DNA from: an uncultured Nitrospira sp.
Lineage (GTDB): Bacteria; Nitrospirota; Nitrospiria; Nitrospirales; Nitrospiraceae
Direction: 5' to 3'
Length of the DNA stretch: 64,000 nt
NCBI GenBank assembly: GCA_902500775.1
Contig: CABVRZ010000023.1
Coordinates: 1-64,000 of the forward strand
Positions 51,875-60,960 of this stretch are shown here, piece by piece (position 1 is the first letter of the stretch; the number at the start of each line of letters is the position of its first letter). The position numbers and the translations under genes are program-made. Under the pieces are notes generated by a model. That model saw only the letters and a program-made list of their open reading frames with translations, was not told the DNA's origin and did no database searches.

Positions 51875-53074
51875 GTGTCACAAGCAGTGGAAGTTTCTGG
51901 AGTTATTCCTCAGCTTGGGAAAGTGTGTTTTATCTCCCCCTTGGGATATGGCCTGTACAATCCAGCCAGCGCCTATCCGTTCGGAGGTGCTGAAGTACAA
52001 TTCTTCCTCCTTGCTCGGCAACTCGCTGAAGATGTGAGGTTTGAGGTGTCGGTGCTGACCACTGTGAGAGAGGGCAGCAGTAGCGAGCCGTATGGATCAT
52101 TGAGAATATTCAAGCGCACCGCTCAAGGTCGCCTCTCCGTACCACCGAAGATGACGATGATGACCGCTGCAAAACTGTTCGGTGGTTTTATCGAGGCGTT
52201 TCTGAGTATGGCACGCCAATTCCGACAGATTGGCGCCGATGTGTATTTCCATGCTGGGGCGGGCGTAGAAGTAGGGGCCTACGCCTTGTTGTGCCGTCTG
52301 ATGAGGAAACGATTTACCTTTGTCGTGGCCTCTTCGGTTGATGTATCGACTCCCTACGGACTGGTCACTGGTCCCTTGAAATGGTTGTTCCCATTGGGTG
52401 TTCGATTGGCCCACGCTGTCGTTTGCCGGACAGAAGATCAGCAACGGTCGCTTCAGGAGAGATATGGGCACAGAGGGGTATTGATACGAACGGCACACCC
52501 TTTGCCACAGAGGCGAGATATTCCAAAGTCGTATGTCCTTTGGGTCGGAAGGGGACACCCACTCAAACAGCCAGAGATCTTCATTGGCTTGGCGGCTCGA
52601 CTGCCGGAACAACAATTCGTGATGGTGGTTTCCAGAGAAGAAAGACACAGCGACCTCTTCAAACAGCTACGGAACCAGGTGAGGACATTGCACAATATCG
52701 AGTTCCGTGAAAATGTGCCCTGGTGTGAGATGAGCCAGCTATTTGAGGGTGCGTGCCTGCTCGTGAATACCTCGTTGTATGAAGGGTTTCCTAATACGTT
52801 CGTTGAGGCCGCATTGTCTGCAACACCGGTGGTATCCCTCAGCGTCGATCCTGATGAAATCCTAACAAAACAGCTCATCGGGGTCTGTGCTGAAGGAAGC
52901 ACTGAAAGACTCTATGAGTTGACGAGTGCCTTGTTGCACGATCCGCCACGCATAATCCGTCTTGGCAGATCCGCGCAATCGTATGCGTTGCAACATCATG
53001 GTTTGGAGAATGCGCTCCATCGCCTGAAAGACCTGATCAGGACGCTTACTGGACAGCCATATGGTGCCGGTTGA
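51875..53074 (+). CDS. GT4-type glycosyltransferase
   Basis: A 399-residue GT-B retaining glycosyltransferase, GTG start. It opens with KVCFISPLGYGLYNPASAYPFGGAEVQ and carries SLYEGFPNTFVEAALS with both conserved Glu residues. It is a paralogue of the second half of the fused enzyme at 42198: FGGAEVQ, VLWxxRxDxxKQPE-like (VLWVGRGHPLKQPEIFIGLAARLPEQ) and LLVNTSLYEGFPNT match closely. The donor and acceptor sugars cannot be told. It overlaps the next glycosyltransferase gene by one base. Confidence 0.85.
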   Translation: MSQAVEVSGVIPQLGKVCFISPLGYGLYNPASAYPFGGAEVQFFLLARQLAEDVRFEVSVLTTVREGSSSEPYGSLRIFKRTAQGRLSVPPKMTMMTAAKLFGGFIEAFLSMARQFRQIGADVYFHAGAGVEVGAYALLCRLMRKRFTFVVASSVDVSTPYGLVTGPLKWLFPLGVRLAHAVVCRTEDQQRSLQERYGHRGVLIRTAHPLPQRRDIPKSYVLWVGRGHPLKQPEIFIGLAARLPEQQFVMVVSREERHSDLFKQLRNQVRTLHNIEFRENVPWCEMSQLFEGACLLVNTSLYEGFPNTFVEAALSATPVVSLSVDPDEILTKQLIGVCAEGSTERLYELTSALLHDPPRIIRLGRSAQSYALQHHGLENALHRLKDLIRTLTGQPYGAG

Positions 53075-54207
53075 TGAGCCGTCTCAATCTTTGCTTTATC
53101 GGGCCCGCTGAGAACATCACCACGCGACGCTGGGTGGAGTGGTTTACAGCTCGAGGACATACGACAACTGTAGTGACTGTTGAACCGACACAGCATATAC
53201 ATCGCTTTAGGCAGATTGATCTGAGCTGTTCCACTGGCGGACGAAAGATAGGACGGATCATTGCGGCAGCACGTTTAGGTCATGTCGTGCGTCAGGTGCG
53301 CCCAGATGTCCTACATGTTCACTACGTGAGGGGATTTGCATGGGGTATTCCATTCGTTCCGTCTTGTCCAATCGTGGCCTCTCCATGGGGCAGTGATGTC
53401 TTAGACGAACAGGGAGCTTTTAAGGAATGGTATAGCCGGTGGTTGACCCGACACGTGTTGGCATCCGCAGATCTCGTCACGGTGCACTCTCGCTATATGG
53501 AACATCGGGTGCGCCCACTCTTACCGCAGGGGAGTCGTATGGTCCGGATCGGATGGGGAATCAATTTGCAGGCGTTCAAACCAGACTTGGATGTGACGAT
53601 TCTTCGCGCGCGCTGGCAACTTAGCCCAGAGCATCAGGTGATTTTCAGCCCCCGTTTGGCACAACCCTGCTATCGGCATGACCTGATCATCCGTGCGTTC
53701 TCGCTCGTGCGAAAAGACAATCCGCATGCCGTCCTGATACTACCGGAACAATTCGCGAACCACGAATACATGCGGCAGCTACACACATTGGTCTCAGAGC
53801 TCAGTCTCAGTCCTTGGGTGATGTTTATAGGAGCTATCCCATATCCGGATATGCCCTTATGGATGAACCTTGCCGATGTCATGGTGATGGCTCCAGAATC
53901 CGACGGAATGCCCAATAGTTTGTTGGAGGCCATGGCTTGCGGTGCATTTCCCGTGTTGAATCAATTACCACAATACGCAGAAATCATCCATGACGGAATC
54001 AATGGCCTGCTTGCTCCCGATAATCCAGAAGATATAGCTCGTGCGTTGCTCCGCGCGTTGTCAAGTCAACGCCTGAGATCAGACGCCGCCTCGTTGAATA
54101 GAGAGTTCATAAAGACGGAAGCTGATCAAGACCAAGAGATGGCCCGAATGGAAGCTTGGTATGAGGACCTCCGAAGAGGGACCAGCCAACGGCATCAGAG
54201 GACGTAA
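53074..54207 (+). CDS. GT4-type glycosyltransferase
   Basis: A 377-residue GT-B enzyme. The N-terminal domain (LNLCFIGPAENITTRRWVEWFTARGH) binds the acceptor and the C-terminal domain holds HQVIFSPRLAQPCYRHDLIIRAF and PESDGMPNSLLEAMACG, where Asp replaces the usual first Glu of the EX7E motif. Start at ATG 53074 (TGATG overlap with the previous gene) preferred over TTG 53071. It ends four bases before the second AsnB gene. Substrate unknown; part of the glycan assembly line. Confidence 0.82.
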   Translation: MSRLNLCFIGPAENITTRRWVEWFTARGHTTTVVTVEPTQHIHRFRQIDLSCSTGGRKIGRIIAAARLGHVVRQVRPDVLHVHYVRGFAWGIPFVPSCPIVASPWGSDVLDEQGAFKEWYSRWLTRHVLASADLVTVHSRYMEHRVRPLLPQGSRMVRIGWGINLQAFKPDLDVTILRARWQLSPEHQVIFSPRLAQPCYRHDLIIRAFSLVRKDNPHAVLILPEQFANHEYMRQLHTLVSELSLSPWVMFIGAIPYPDMPLWMNLADVMVMAPESDGMPNSLLEAMACGAFPVLNQLPQYAEIIHDGINGLLAPDNPEDIARALLRALSSQRLRSDAASLNREFIKTEADQDQEMARMEAWYEDLRRGTSQRHQRT

Positions 54208-54211
54208 TAGC

Positions 54212-56137
54212 ATGTGTGGAATTGCAGGAATCGTGAGCTTGAGCGGACGTCTGTTTGACGCGTATACGCTCGAAGCCATGACCCGCTCCTTAGCACATCG
54301 GGGTCCTGACGGAGAGGGGTATGTACTGCTTGCTCACCAGAGAGCAGAGAAGCCAATTACGGCAGTCGGGCGACTAACCGATTCACTACCATCGGTTTGT
54401 CATGGGTACGCGATAGGATTGGGCCATCGTCGCCTTGCAATTCTTGATCGTTCCGCCTTAGGCCATCAACCGATGGGGTCTGAAGACGGAGCCATCTGGA
54501 TCACCTATAACGGTGAACTTTATAACTACATTGAGCTTCGTGATGAACTGAGGCGTTTGGGATGGCAGTTTCGATCCATGACCGATACGGAGGTTGTCCT
54601 GCGATCCTATCAGCAATGGGGAACGGAGTGCCTGAATCGTTTCAATGGCATGTTCGCATTTGCCATATGGGATGGGTTACTGGGCCGCCTGTTTTGTGCC
54701 AGAGATCGACTTGGGATCAAGCCCTTCTATTTTCGAACAACATCCGATGGCATGATGTTCAGCTCAGAAATCAAAGCCTTACTTCAGGACCCGACCTATG
54801 TCCGGTCTGTGAACAGAAAAGCCGTGCATGACTTCTTGCTCCTTGGCCTGCAGGACCATACCGAGGGCACGTTTTTTTCAGACGTCTCGCAATTGCGCGC
54901 AGGGCACGCTTTGGTGCTCGATCAAGAACGACTACAGGTATATCGCTGGTGGGACTTACCACCATCACAGCCGGATGACGGGATGGAAGACGGTGTGGCA
55001 GCAGAGTCTCTTCGCACACTGTTTCAGGACGCCATTCGCCTTCATCTTAGAAGCGATGTGGCGGTGGGAAGTTGCCTGAGCGGTGGGTTGGATTCATCAT
55101 CGATCGTATGTGCCATGCGGCAAGCACTCCCAAACCAGTTGATCAAGACATTTTCGGCGTATTTCGATGATGCAAGGTATGACGAGCGGCACTATGCAAA
55201 CGCAGTGGTCCGTCAGAGTGCCGTACAGTCCGTATTTATTTCACCGGATGCACAACACCTCTTTGAGGAGCTTCCCCTGATGTTGTGGTATCAAGATGAA
55301 CCCTTCAGCGGGGCGAGCTACTTAGTACAGTGGGCTGTGATGAAAACCGCTTCAGAACATGGAATGAAAGTGTTATTGGACGGTCAAGGCGGTGATGAGC
55401 TGTTGTGCGGCTATCCTGGCTACTGGGGCTCGCACATTGGAGATCTGCTCTCATCGTTTTCACTTGGCAGTGCATGGAGCGCCTTGAATGCCACCTATCG
55501 ACGCCAATCCAAATTTGACCTGCTGGTAGCTTCGAATTGTACCAGGGCACTGCTGCCAGCGCCGCTGGTTTCACGGTGCCGCTCATGGATGAAAGCGGAT
55601 GCAAGCTGGGTCAGTCCGGAGTTTGTTTCGTGCTATCCAATCAACCCCGGATATGAGAGTCGATATCCCACCGCACTGGAGAATCATGTCGCGGCCTATT
55701 TGCAGACACACAGCCTTCCCGCTCTCCTGCATCATGAGGACAGGAGCTCTATGGCTTTCTCGATTGAAGCGAGACTGCCCTTCCTGGACACAAGGCTCGT
55801 GGATCGCCTGTGGACATGGCCAGCTAGACTTAAGCTTCGAGCCGGTGTGAACAAGTTTGTCATGCGTGAGGCCATGAAAGGGCTTGTGCCGGAACAAGTC
55901 CTACGGCGTCAGGACAAGATGGGTTTTGCCACTCCTCAAGACAGTTCGCTGTGTAACGTATGGCGTCCCGAGTTGGAAGCTCTCTTCTCGTCTCCTGCCT
56001 GTGCTCAGCGCGAGTATTGGGACTCGAGTCGATTACAACACTCGTATAGACAGTATTGCACGGGCGACTTAGACATCGGCACGAGCATGTGGCGTTGTAT
56101 GACGTTGGAGCTCTGGCATCAGCAGTGGCACGTATAA
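54212..56137 (+). CDS. AsnB-type glutamine amidotransferase (second copy)
   Basis: A 641-residue class II amidotransferase with Cys2 nucleophile (MCGIAGIVSLS), RHRGPDGEG-type loop (LAHRGPDGEGY), NGELYNY, and the PP-loop SGGLDSS at 290-296. The start at 54212 is fixed by the requirement for Cys at position 2; the open frame begins earlier at 54161. It is clearly diverged from the copy at 45078 (for example an insertion AEKPITAVGRLTDSLPS in the glutaminase domain). Two different AsnB proteins in one glycan locus suggest two distinct carboxylate substrates. True asparagine synthesis cannot be excluded for either. Confidence 0.87.
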   Translation: MCGIAGIVSLSGRLFDAYTLEAMTRSLAHRGPDGEGYVLLAHQRAEKPITAVGRLTDSLPSVCHGYAIGLGHRRLAILDRSALGHQPMGSEDGAIWITYNGELYNYIELRDELRRLGWQFRSMTDTEVVLRSYQQWGTECLNRFNGMFAFAIWDGLLGRLFCARDRLGIKPFYFRTTSDGMMFSSEIKALLQDPTYVRSVNRKAVHDFLLLGLQDHTEGTFFSDVSQLRAGHALVLDQERLQVYRWWDLPPSQPDDGMEDGVAAESLRTLFQDAIRLHLRSDVAVGSCLSGGLDSSSIVCAMRQALPNQLIKTFSAYFDDARYDERHYANAVVRQSAVQSVFISPDAQHLFEELPLMLWYQDEPFSGASYLVQWAVMKTASEHGMKVLLDGQGGDELLCGYPGYWGSHIGDLLSSFSLGSAWSALNATYRRQSKFDLLVASNCTRALLPAPLVSRCRSWMKADASWVSPEFVSCYPINPGYESRYPTALENHVAAYLQTHSLPALLHHEDRSSMAFSIEARLPFLDTRLVDRLWTWPARLKLRAGVNKFVMREAMKGLVPEQVLRRQDKMGFATPQDSSLCNVWRPELEALFSSPACAQREYWDSSRLQHSYRQYCTGDLDIGTSMWRCMTLELWHQQWHV

Positions 56138-56151
56138 CTGGCATGTGAGAC

Positions 56152-57321
56152 ATGTTGCTCCGACCAAAACCACGCGTTCTACTCGTAACAGTCGGGCTCG
56201 ATGTCGGCGGGACCGAAAGCCAAATATTGGAGATTGCAGGCCGTTTAAATTGTGAACGGTTTGAGGTTCTGGTCTGCGCGTTGAAAGGGGAGGGCACCAT
56301 CGGGGATGAAATGCGGAATCGAGGGATCCGAGTGATCACACTCAATGGATCCGGTCGGATGGATCCTCGAGTCCTAACTCGGCTGTCCCGTCTGATCCAC
56401 ACTGAACGCCCCGATATCGTCCATTCTTTTCTCCCCATCGCCAACTATGCTGCAGTGATCGTCGGCTTTCTGTTACGCGTTCCGATCCTCGTGGCTTCTT
56501 ACCGCGCTGTCGAGCCATGGCGAAAGGTGCCTGGAATATGGCTAGACCGGCTGGTCGTCAAACTCGTGAAACGAATCACCTGTTGTTCGGATGCCGTTCG
56601 TTCGTTCGCGATTCAAAGATTCGGAGGGGATCAAGCAAAGTACATGACCATCTACAATGGGATTGATATTGAACGGTTTCGTCATGGAACAGCGACCAAG
56701 AAAGCTCTCTTAGGACTCCAAGAGACCATGGCAACCATAGGGACAGTCTGTCGGCTTGATGAGCCTACCAAAGGAATCGCGGTCTTATTGGTGGCCATCT
56801 CGCAGCTCAAAGCCATGAAGCAGATCCCTCCCTTTCAGTTGGTGATCATTGGAGAAGGTCGCTCAGCCGAAACATTATGCCAATTGAGAGATGATTTAGC
56901 ACTCTCCGAAATTGTCATATTCGCTGGCCTGCGACGTGATGTCGACCGTATCCTTCCGCTCTTGGACCTCTTCGTATTGCCTTCCCTTTCCGAAGGATTT
57001 GGCATTGCACTGATAGAAGCCATGGCTTCCGGCTGCCCCGTCGTCGCAACAGCAGTTGGTGGCATTCCAGAAATTGTATCGTCAACACACACAGGCCTGT
57101 TGGTCCCAGCAGGAGATGCAGCTGCCCTCGCGCACGCGCTTGCGGATTTATTGTGCAACCAAGATAAATCTCGGAGGCTTGGAAGGGCTGGACAAGAATG
57201 GGCGTGCGCGAACTTTTCCGTATCGACTATGGTGAAGCATCATGAGCGCCTTTATGAGCAACTTCTAGAGACCGTGATGTCAGGCAATGAGCGAACCGAG
57301 AAGAACACCGTCCGAGTATGA
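56152..57321 (+). CDS. GT4-type glycosyltransferase
   Basis: A 389-residue GT-B enzyme. N-terminal VLLVTVGLDVGGTESQILEIAGRL is the classic acceptor-domain start, TIYNGIDIERF marks the domain junction, and SLSEGFGIALIEAMASGCPVVA carries both conserved Glu residues. It resembles the N-terminal half of the fused enzyme at 42198 (ASYRAVEPWRKVPGIWLDRL vs AAVRSEAPDCVAEKVEPWRR). It overlaps the WecA-like gene by four bases, so it may add an early sugar to the lipid-linked acceptor. Confidence 0.87.
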   Translation: MLLRPKPRVLLVTVGLDVGGTESQILEIAGRLNCERFEVLVCALKGEGTIGDEMRNRGIRVITLNGSGRMDPRVLTRLSRLIHTERPDIVHSFLPIANYAAVIVGFLLRVPILVASYRAVEPWRKVPGIWLDRLVVKLVKRITCCSDAVRSFAIQRFGGDQAKYMTIYNGIDIERFRHGTATKKALLGLQETMATIGTVCRLDEPTKGIAVLLVAISQLKAMKQIPPFQLVIIGEGRSAETLCQLRDDLALSEIVIFAGLRRDVDRILPLLDLFVLPSLSEGFGIALIEAMASGCPVVATAVGGIPEIVSSTHTGLLVPAGDAAALAHALADLLCNQDKSRRLGRAGQEWACANFSVSTMVKHHERLYEQLLETVMSGNERTEKNTVRV

Positions 57322-58364
57322 TGCTTCTAACACTCACATTGGTTCTCGCGTTTATGCTTTCCCTCTACGGCGTCCCTATCGCCCGACAGGCAGCACTAAA
57401 GTTCGGCATCGTCGATGCCCCTGACGGACGCCTCAAACACCAGAAAGAACCCGTCCCATACTTCGGAGGACTGGCGATCTATCTGGCCTTCTTAATGAGT
57501 CTCGCATTCACGTTTGAATTTCGGCACGACGTGCTCGGGATCATTCTCGGTGCGACCATCGTGGTCATGCTGGGACTTATCGATGATTTTGGCGTGCTCT
57601 CGCCGACGACGAAGCTGATTGGACAACTCCTTGCCGTGTTTGTCTTAATCAAGAGCGGGATCCGCATTCAAATCGCGGCACTGCCGGAATGGGTAGACCT
57701 CGCATTGACGGTATTGTGGATGGTCGGGCTCATCAATGCCTTCAACCTCTTGGATATCATGGATGGCCTTTCTGCCGGGATCGGAGCCGTGAGCGCAACC
57801 TGCTTACTCCTGGCAGCCTTACTCCAGGGGGATCAGGTTGTCGCCTTCATGCTTGCCGCGTTGATCGGAAGCCTCGTCGGCTTTCTGAAATATAATTGGC
57901 AACCGGCTCGGATTTATATGGGTGACACAGGCGCCATGTTCATCGGCTTATTGCTAGGGGCCATGGCGATGATCGGGCAATTTCCAAGCACACACCCGCT
58001 ATCGCTACTCACCCCCGTGTTCATCCTGGGGATTCCAATCTTTGATACCCTCTTCGTCATGTATATCCGCTATCAACGAGGCCTCCCGATCTTCCTCGGC
58101 AGCCCGGACCATATTGCTATTCGACTCCGACAGTGGGGGATGTCGACCAGACAGATCGTGGTCGTCAGTTATCTCGCAACCGCCGTTGTTGGGGTCGTCG
58201 GGCTCATGCTCATGATGGTGACCTATGAGGTCGCATGGGGCCTGTGTCTTGGGACCGTTGGAATACTCCTCGTCCTGACGTTGACGCTGAAACGAATCGA
58301 GGTCAGGAAAGTCAGACGTGTGGAGGTTGAGACCTCCTTAGAAGAAAGAAGGCGAGCGGCATGA
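57318..58364 (+). CDS. WecA/MraY-family undecaprenyl-phosphate sugar-1-phosphate transferase
   Basis: A 348-residue polytopic membrane enzyme that transfers a HexNAc-1-phosphate from a UDP-sugar to undecaprenyl phosphate, starting glycan assembly. About eleven membrane segments; motifs LIDDFGVLSPTTKL (metal-binding Asp pair), NAFNLLDIMDGLSAG, IYMGDTGAMFIGLLLG and SPDHIAIRLRQWG (HxxxR-type loop) are present. WecA (GlcNAc-1-P) is the closest description; the exact sugar is not predictable. Overlaps the flavoprotein gene by four bases. Confidence 0.87.
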   Translation: MMLLTLTLVLAFMLSLYGVPIARQAALKFGIVDAPDGRLKHQKEPVPYFGGLAIYLAFLMSLAFTFEFRHDVLGIILGATIVVMLGLIDDFGVLSPTTKLIGQLLAVFVLIKSGIRIQIAALPEWVDLALTVLWMVGLINAFNLLDIMDGLSAGIGAVSATCLLLAALLQGDQVVAFMLAALIGSLVGFLKYNWQPARIYMGDTGAMFIGLLLGAMAMIGQFPSTHPLSLLTPVFILGIPIFDTLFVMYIRYQRGLPIFLGSPDHIAIRLRQWGMSTRQIVVVSYLATAVVGVVGLMLMMVTYEVAWGLCLGTVGILLVLTLTLKRIEVRKVRRVEVETSLEERRRAA

Positions 58365-59689
58365 TCCTTATTGTTGGCGCCGGCCTTGCCGGATTGAGTA
58401 CCGCCTATCACCTCACGGGAGTTCCGTACCGACTCTACGAGCGCGAATCGGAGGTTGGGGGCCTGTGTCGTTCTTATCGCAAAGACGGGTTTACCTTCGA
58501 CTACACGGGACACCTGTTACATTTCCGTCAACCACCGATCAAGGCACTGGTTGAGCAGTTGCTTGCCGACAAACTGCAGAAACACCAGCGGAAGTCGTTC
58601 ATATACTCACACCACACCTACACCGAATATCCCTTCCAGGTGAATATCCATGGCCTTCCACCAGCAGTCGTACGCGAGTGTTTGATGGGATTCATTACCA
58701 CCCTGCTACAACCAGTCTCTGCGAGTGATCCGAAAGACCTCTGTTTCAAGCAATGGATCCTGCAGAACCTTGGAGAAGGAATGGCCAAACACTTTATGGT
58801 TCCCTTCAACGAAAAACTGTGGAAGGTGTCATTGGAGGAACTCACATCCGACTGGGTCTCGTGGCTGGTACCGAAGCCGGAGCTGAACGATGTCATCAAT
58901 GGTGCCTTGGGCATCAAGGATAAGGCATTCGGCTACAATCCCTCGTTCCTCTATCCAGCATCTGGCGGCATCAGCGTCCTACCAGAGTCCTTCCTCCCTG
59001 GTATCACGGATATCACAACCAACATCGAACTCCTTGAGGTGGATACGAAACGCCGGCGTGCACGCTTCCATAATCGATGCAACGGCACGACCATGACTGA
59101 GCACTATGAGTCACTCGTCTCGACGATTCCCGTTCCGGAGCTCGTACGCCGGTGCCTCGACCTACCCACGCATCTCAAAGAGGCCGCTGACGGACTGCGA
59201 TGGGTGTCGGTCTATAACCTCAATATGGCCGTGGCACGCGAACAGGTGTCGGACAAACATTGGCTCTATTTTCCTGAACCAGAGTTTCCTTTTTACCGCG
59301 TCGGATTTCCAATGAATTTTTCCCCGTCGTTGGGACAACCAGGCTGTAGCTCTATGTACGTGGAAATCTCACACCGTCCGACAGAACACCAGTCAATCGA
59401 TCAGCTTACCGCGCAAGCCAGGGCGGGATTGGAGCGGGCCGGCATCTTACAGCCCAATGACGGCCTGGTCGTCTCAGACCTGAAGGATTTGCACTACGCC
59501 TATGTCTACTTCGATCGCCATCGCGCGCGCGCGATTCCCGCCATTCTCTCCGAGCTGGAGCGGCGAGGGATCTATTCCATCGGGCGATACGGCCGGTGGG
59601 AACACACCTCTATGGAGGATGCTATCGGGCAGGGGAAACTCCTCGCAGAACGACTCAGATCGGAACAGGATCAAGCTCTCTCTGCCTAA
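58361..59689 (+). CDS. UGM/protoporphyrinogen-oxidase-like FAD enzyme
   Basis: A 442-residue FAD protein of the amine-oxidase/UDP-galactopyranose-mutase structural group. The N-terminal Rossmann motif is VGAGLAGLSTAYHL (GxGxxG at 6-11), with ERESEVGGLCRSY close behind; the C-terminal GRYGRWEHTSMEDAIGQG closes the FAD site. Similar proteins recur in polysaccharide loci and are annotated as protoporphyrinogen oxidase-like or NAD(P)-binding proteins without proven function. Here a sugar-nucleotide isomerisation or oxidation is likelier than heme synthesis. The next gene starts within its stop (TAATG). Confidence 0.8.
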   Translation: MILIVGAGLAGLSTAYHLTGVPYRLYERESEVGGLCRSYRKDGFTFDYTGHLLHFRQPPIKALVEQLLADKLQKHQRKSFIYSHHTYTEYPFQVNIHGLPPAVVRECLMGFITTLLQPVSASDPKDLCFKQWILQNLGEGMAKHFMVPFNEKLWKVSLEELTSDWVSWLVPKPELNDVINGALGIKDKAFGYNPSFLYPASGGISVLPESFLPGITDITTNIELLEVDTKRRRARFHNRCNGTTMTEHYESLVSTIPVPELVRRCLDLPTHLKEAADGLRWVSVYNLNMAVAREQVSDKHWLYFPEPEFPFYRVGFPMNFSPSLGQPGCSSMYVEISHRPTEHQSIDQLTAQARAGLERAGILQPNDGLVVSDLKDLHYAYVYFDRHRARAIPAILSELERRGIYSIGRYGRWEHTSMEDAIGQGKLLAERLRSEQDQALSA

Positions 59690-60894
59690 TGGCAAGTATC
59701 GTGGACACGATTTGCCATATCATCACGAAACTTGAGCTTGGAGGAGCGCAGGAAGTCGCGCTCCATGTCGTCTCACATCTGGATCGCACGAAGTATCGAG
59801 CCATATTGATCACTGGTCCTGGGGGGCTTCTGACCGAGGAAGCCCAACGCATACCTCATGTCGAGGTGCGCATTCTTCCAGCACTGGGGAGGCAGATCTA
59901 TCTGTTCGATGATCTAGCCGCCCTGGTTCAACTCACGACACTCCTGCGTCGTATTCGTCCATCAATCGTCCATACACACAGCTCAAAAGCAGGTATTCTT
60001 GGTCGTTGGGCCGCATGGTTTGCCGGCATTCCAGTCATCATCCATACGATCCATGGGTATGGAATCACCCCAGTACAGTCTCGCTGGGTCCAACGGCTAC
60101 TGGTCATGGTAGAACGGATGACCGGGTGGATTACCACTCAATGGGTTGCCGTCTCGAAGGCTGACATCAGGAAGGGGCGAACCTGGCGCCTCTTCAGAAA
60201 CAATGTCCAATTGGTACGGCCAGGGATCGACCCAAGGCCCTTCCTAAAACTAGCCGGGAACTCCGACCGAAACCTGTTGAGGAGGGAACTGGGTGCTCCG
60301 GCCGGGACACGCTTGATTGGAACTGTAGCCTGTCTCAAGCCGCAAAAAGCTCCTGAGGATTTCATCGAAGTCGCAAAGCTGGTTAGCGTATCACATCCCA
60401 ACGTCCGGTTCGTCCTCATCGGAGACGGCGAATTACGAACAACAATAGAATCATTGATCGCACGCTATGGCCTTCACGATCATGTGCAGCTAACTGGGTG
60501 GAGGCGTGACGTTCCGGCTATCCTGCAGGCGCTTGATATCTTTTTGTTAACCTCCCACTGGGAGGGATTACCTCGCGTGTTACTTGAAGCACGAGTCGTA
60601 GGGCTGCCCATCGTTGCCACGAACGTCGGAGGCGCCGATGAAGTCGTAGTCGAAGCGGCGGTTGGAGCACTCTGTCAGGCAGGAGACATTGAGGGAATGG
60701 CAACTGCAGTCACTCGCATCTTGTCGTACGGGACAGCATCGGCGAATGCGAATTCAGCGGAACCTCCGCCACTTCCATACGAATTTCATATCGATGAAAC
60801 CGTTCGACAGTATCAACAGTTATACGATCAGCTGCTCGAGAAATATCGAGATAGCAGGATCCCACCAAGAGCCATTTACTCCCAATTCAATTAG
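59689..60894 (+). CDS. GT4-type glycosyltransferase
   Basis: A 401-residue GT-B enzyme. The start at ATG 59689 overlaps the flavoprotein stop; the longer frame from 59596 would run through that gene. It opens with TICHIITKLELGGAQEVALH, has THSSKAGILGRWAAWFAGIP, KPQKAPEDFIEVAKLV for the nucleotide site, and SHWEGLPRVLLEARVVGLPIVA with both conserved Glu residues. The pattern is close to enzymes that act early on undecaprenyl-linked sugars. It follows wecA-like and flavoprotein genes with overlaps, so these act as one unit. Confidence 0.87.
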   Translation: MASIVDTICHIITKLELGGAQEVALHVVSHLDRTKYRAILITGPGGLLTEEAQRIPHVEVRILPALGRQIYLFDDLAALVQLTTLLRRIRPSIVHTHSSKAGILGRWAAWFAGIPVIIHTIHGYGITPVQSRWVQRLLVMVERMTGWITTQWVAVSKADIRKGRTWRLFRNNVQLVRPGIDPRPFLKLAGNSDRNLLRRELGAPAGTRLIGTVACLKPQKAPEDFIEVAKLVSVSHPNVRFVLIGDGELRTTIESLIARYGLHDHVQLTGWRRDVPAILQALDIFLLTSHWEGLPRVLLEARVVGLPIVATNVGGADEVVVEAAVGALCQAGDIEGMATAVTRILSYGTASANANSAEPPPLPYEFHIDETVRQYQQLYDQLLEKYRDSRIPPRAIYSQFN

Positions 60895-60960
60895 GTGCGG
60901 TATGTGGAACAGCTGCAGAAGTGTCGGGTCAATTCACGCGTAGGCATCGGGAAATCAGAC

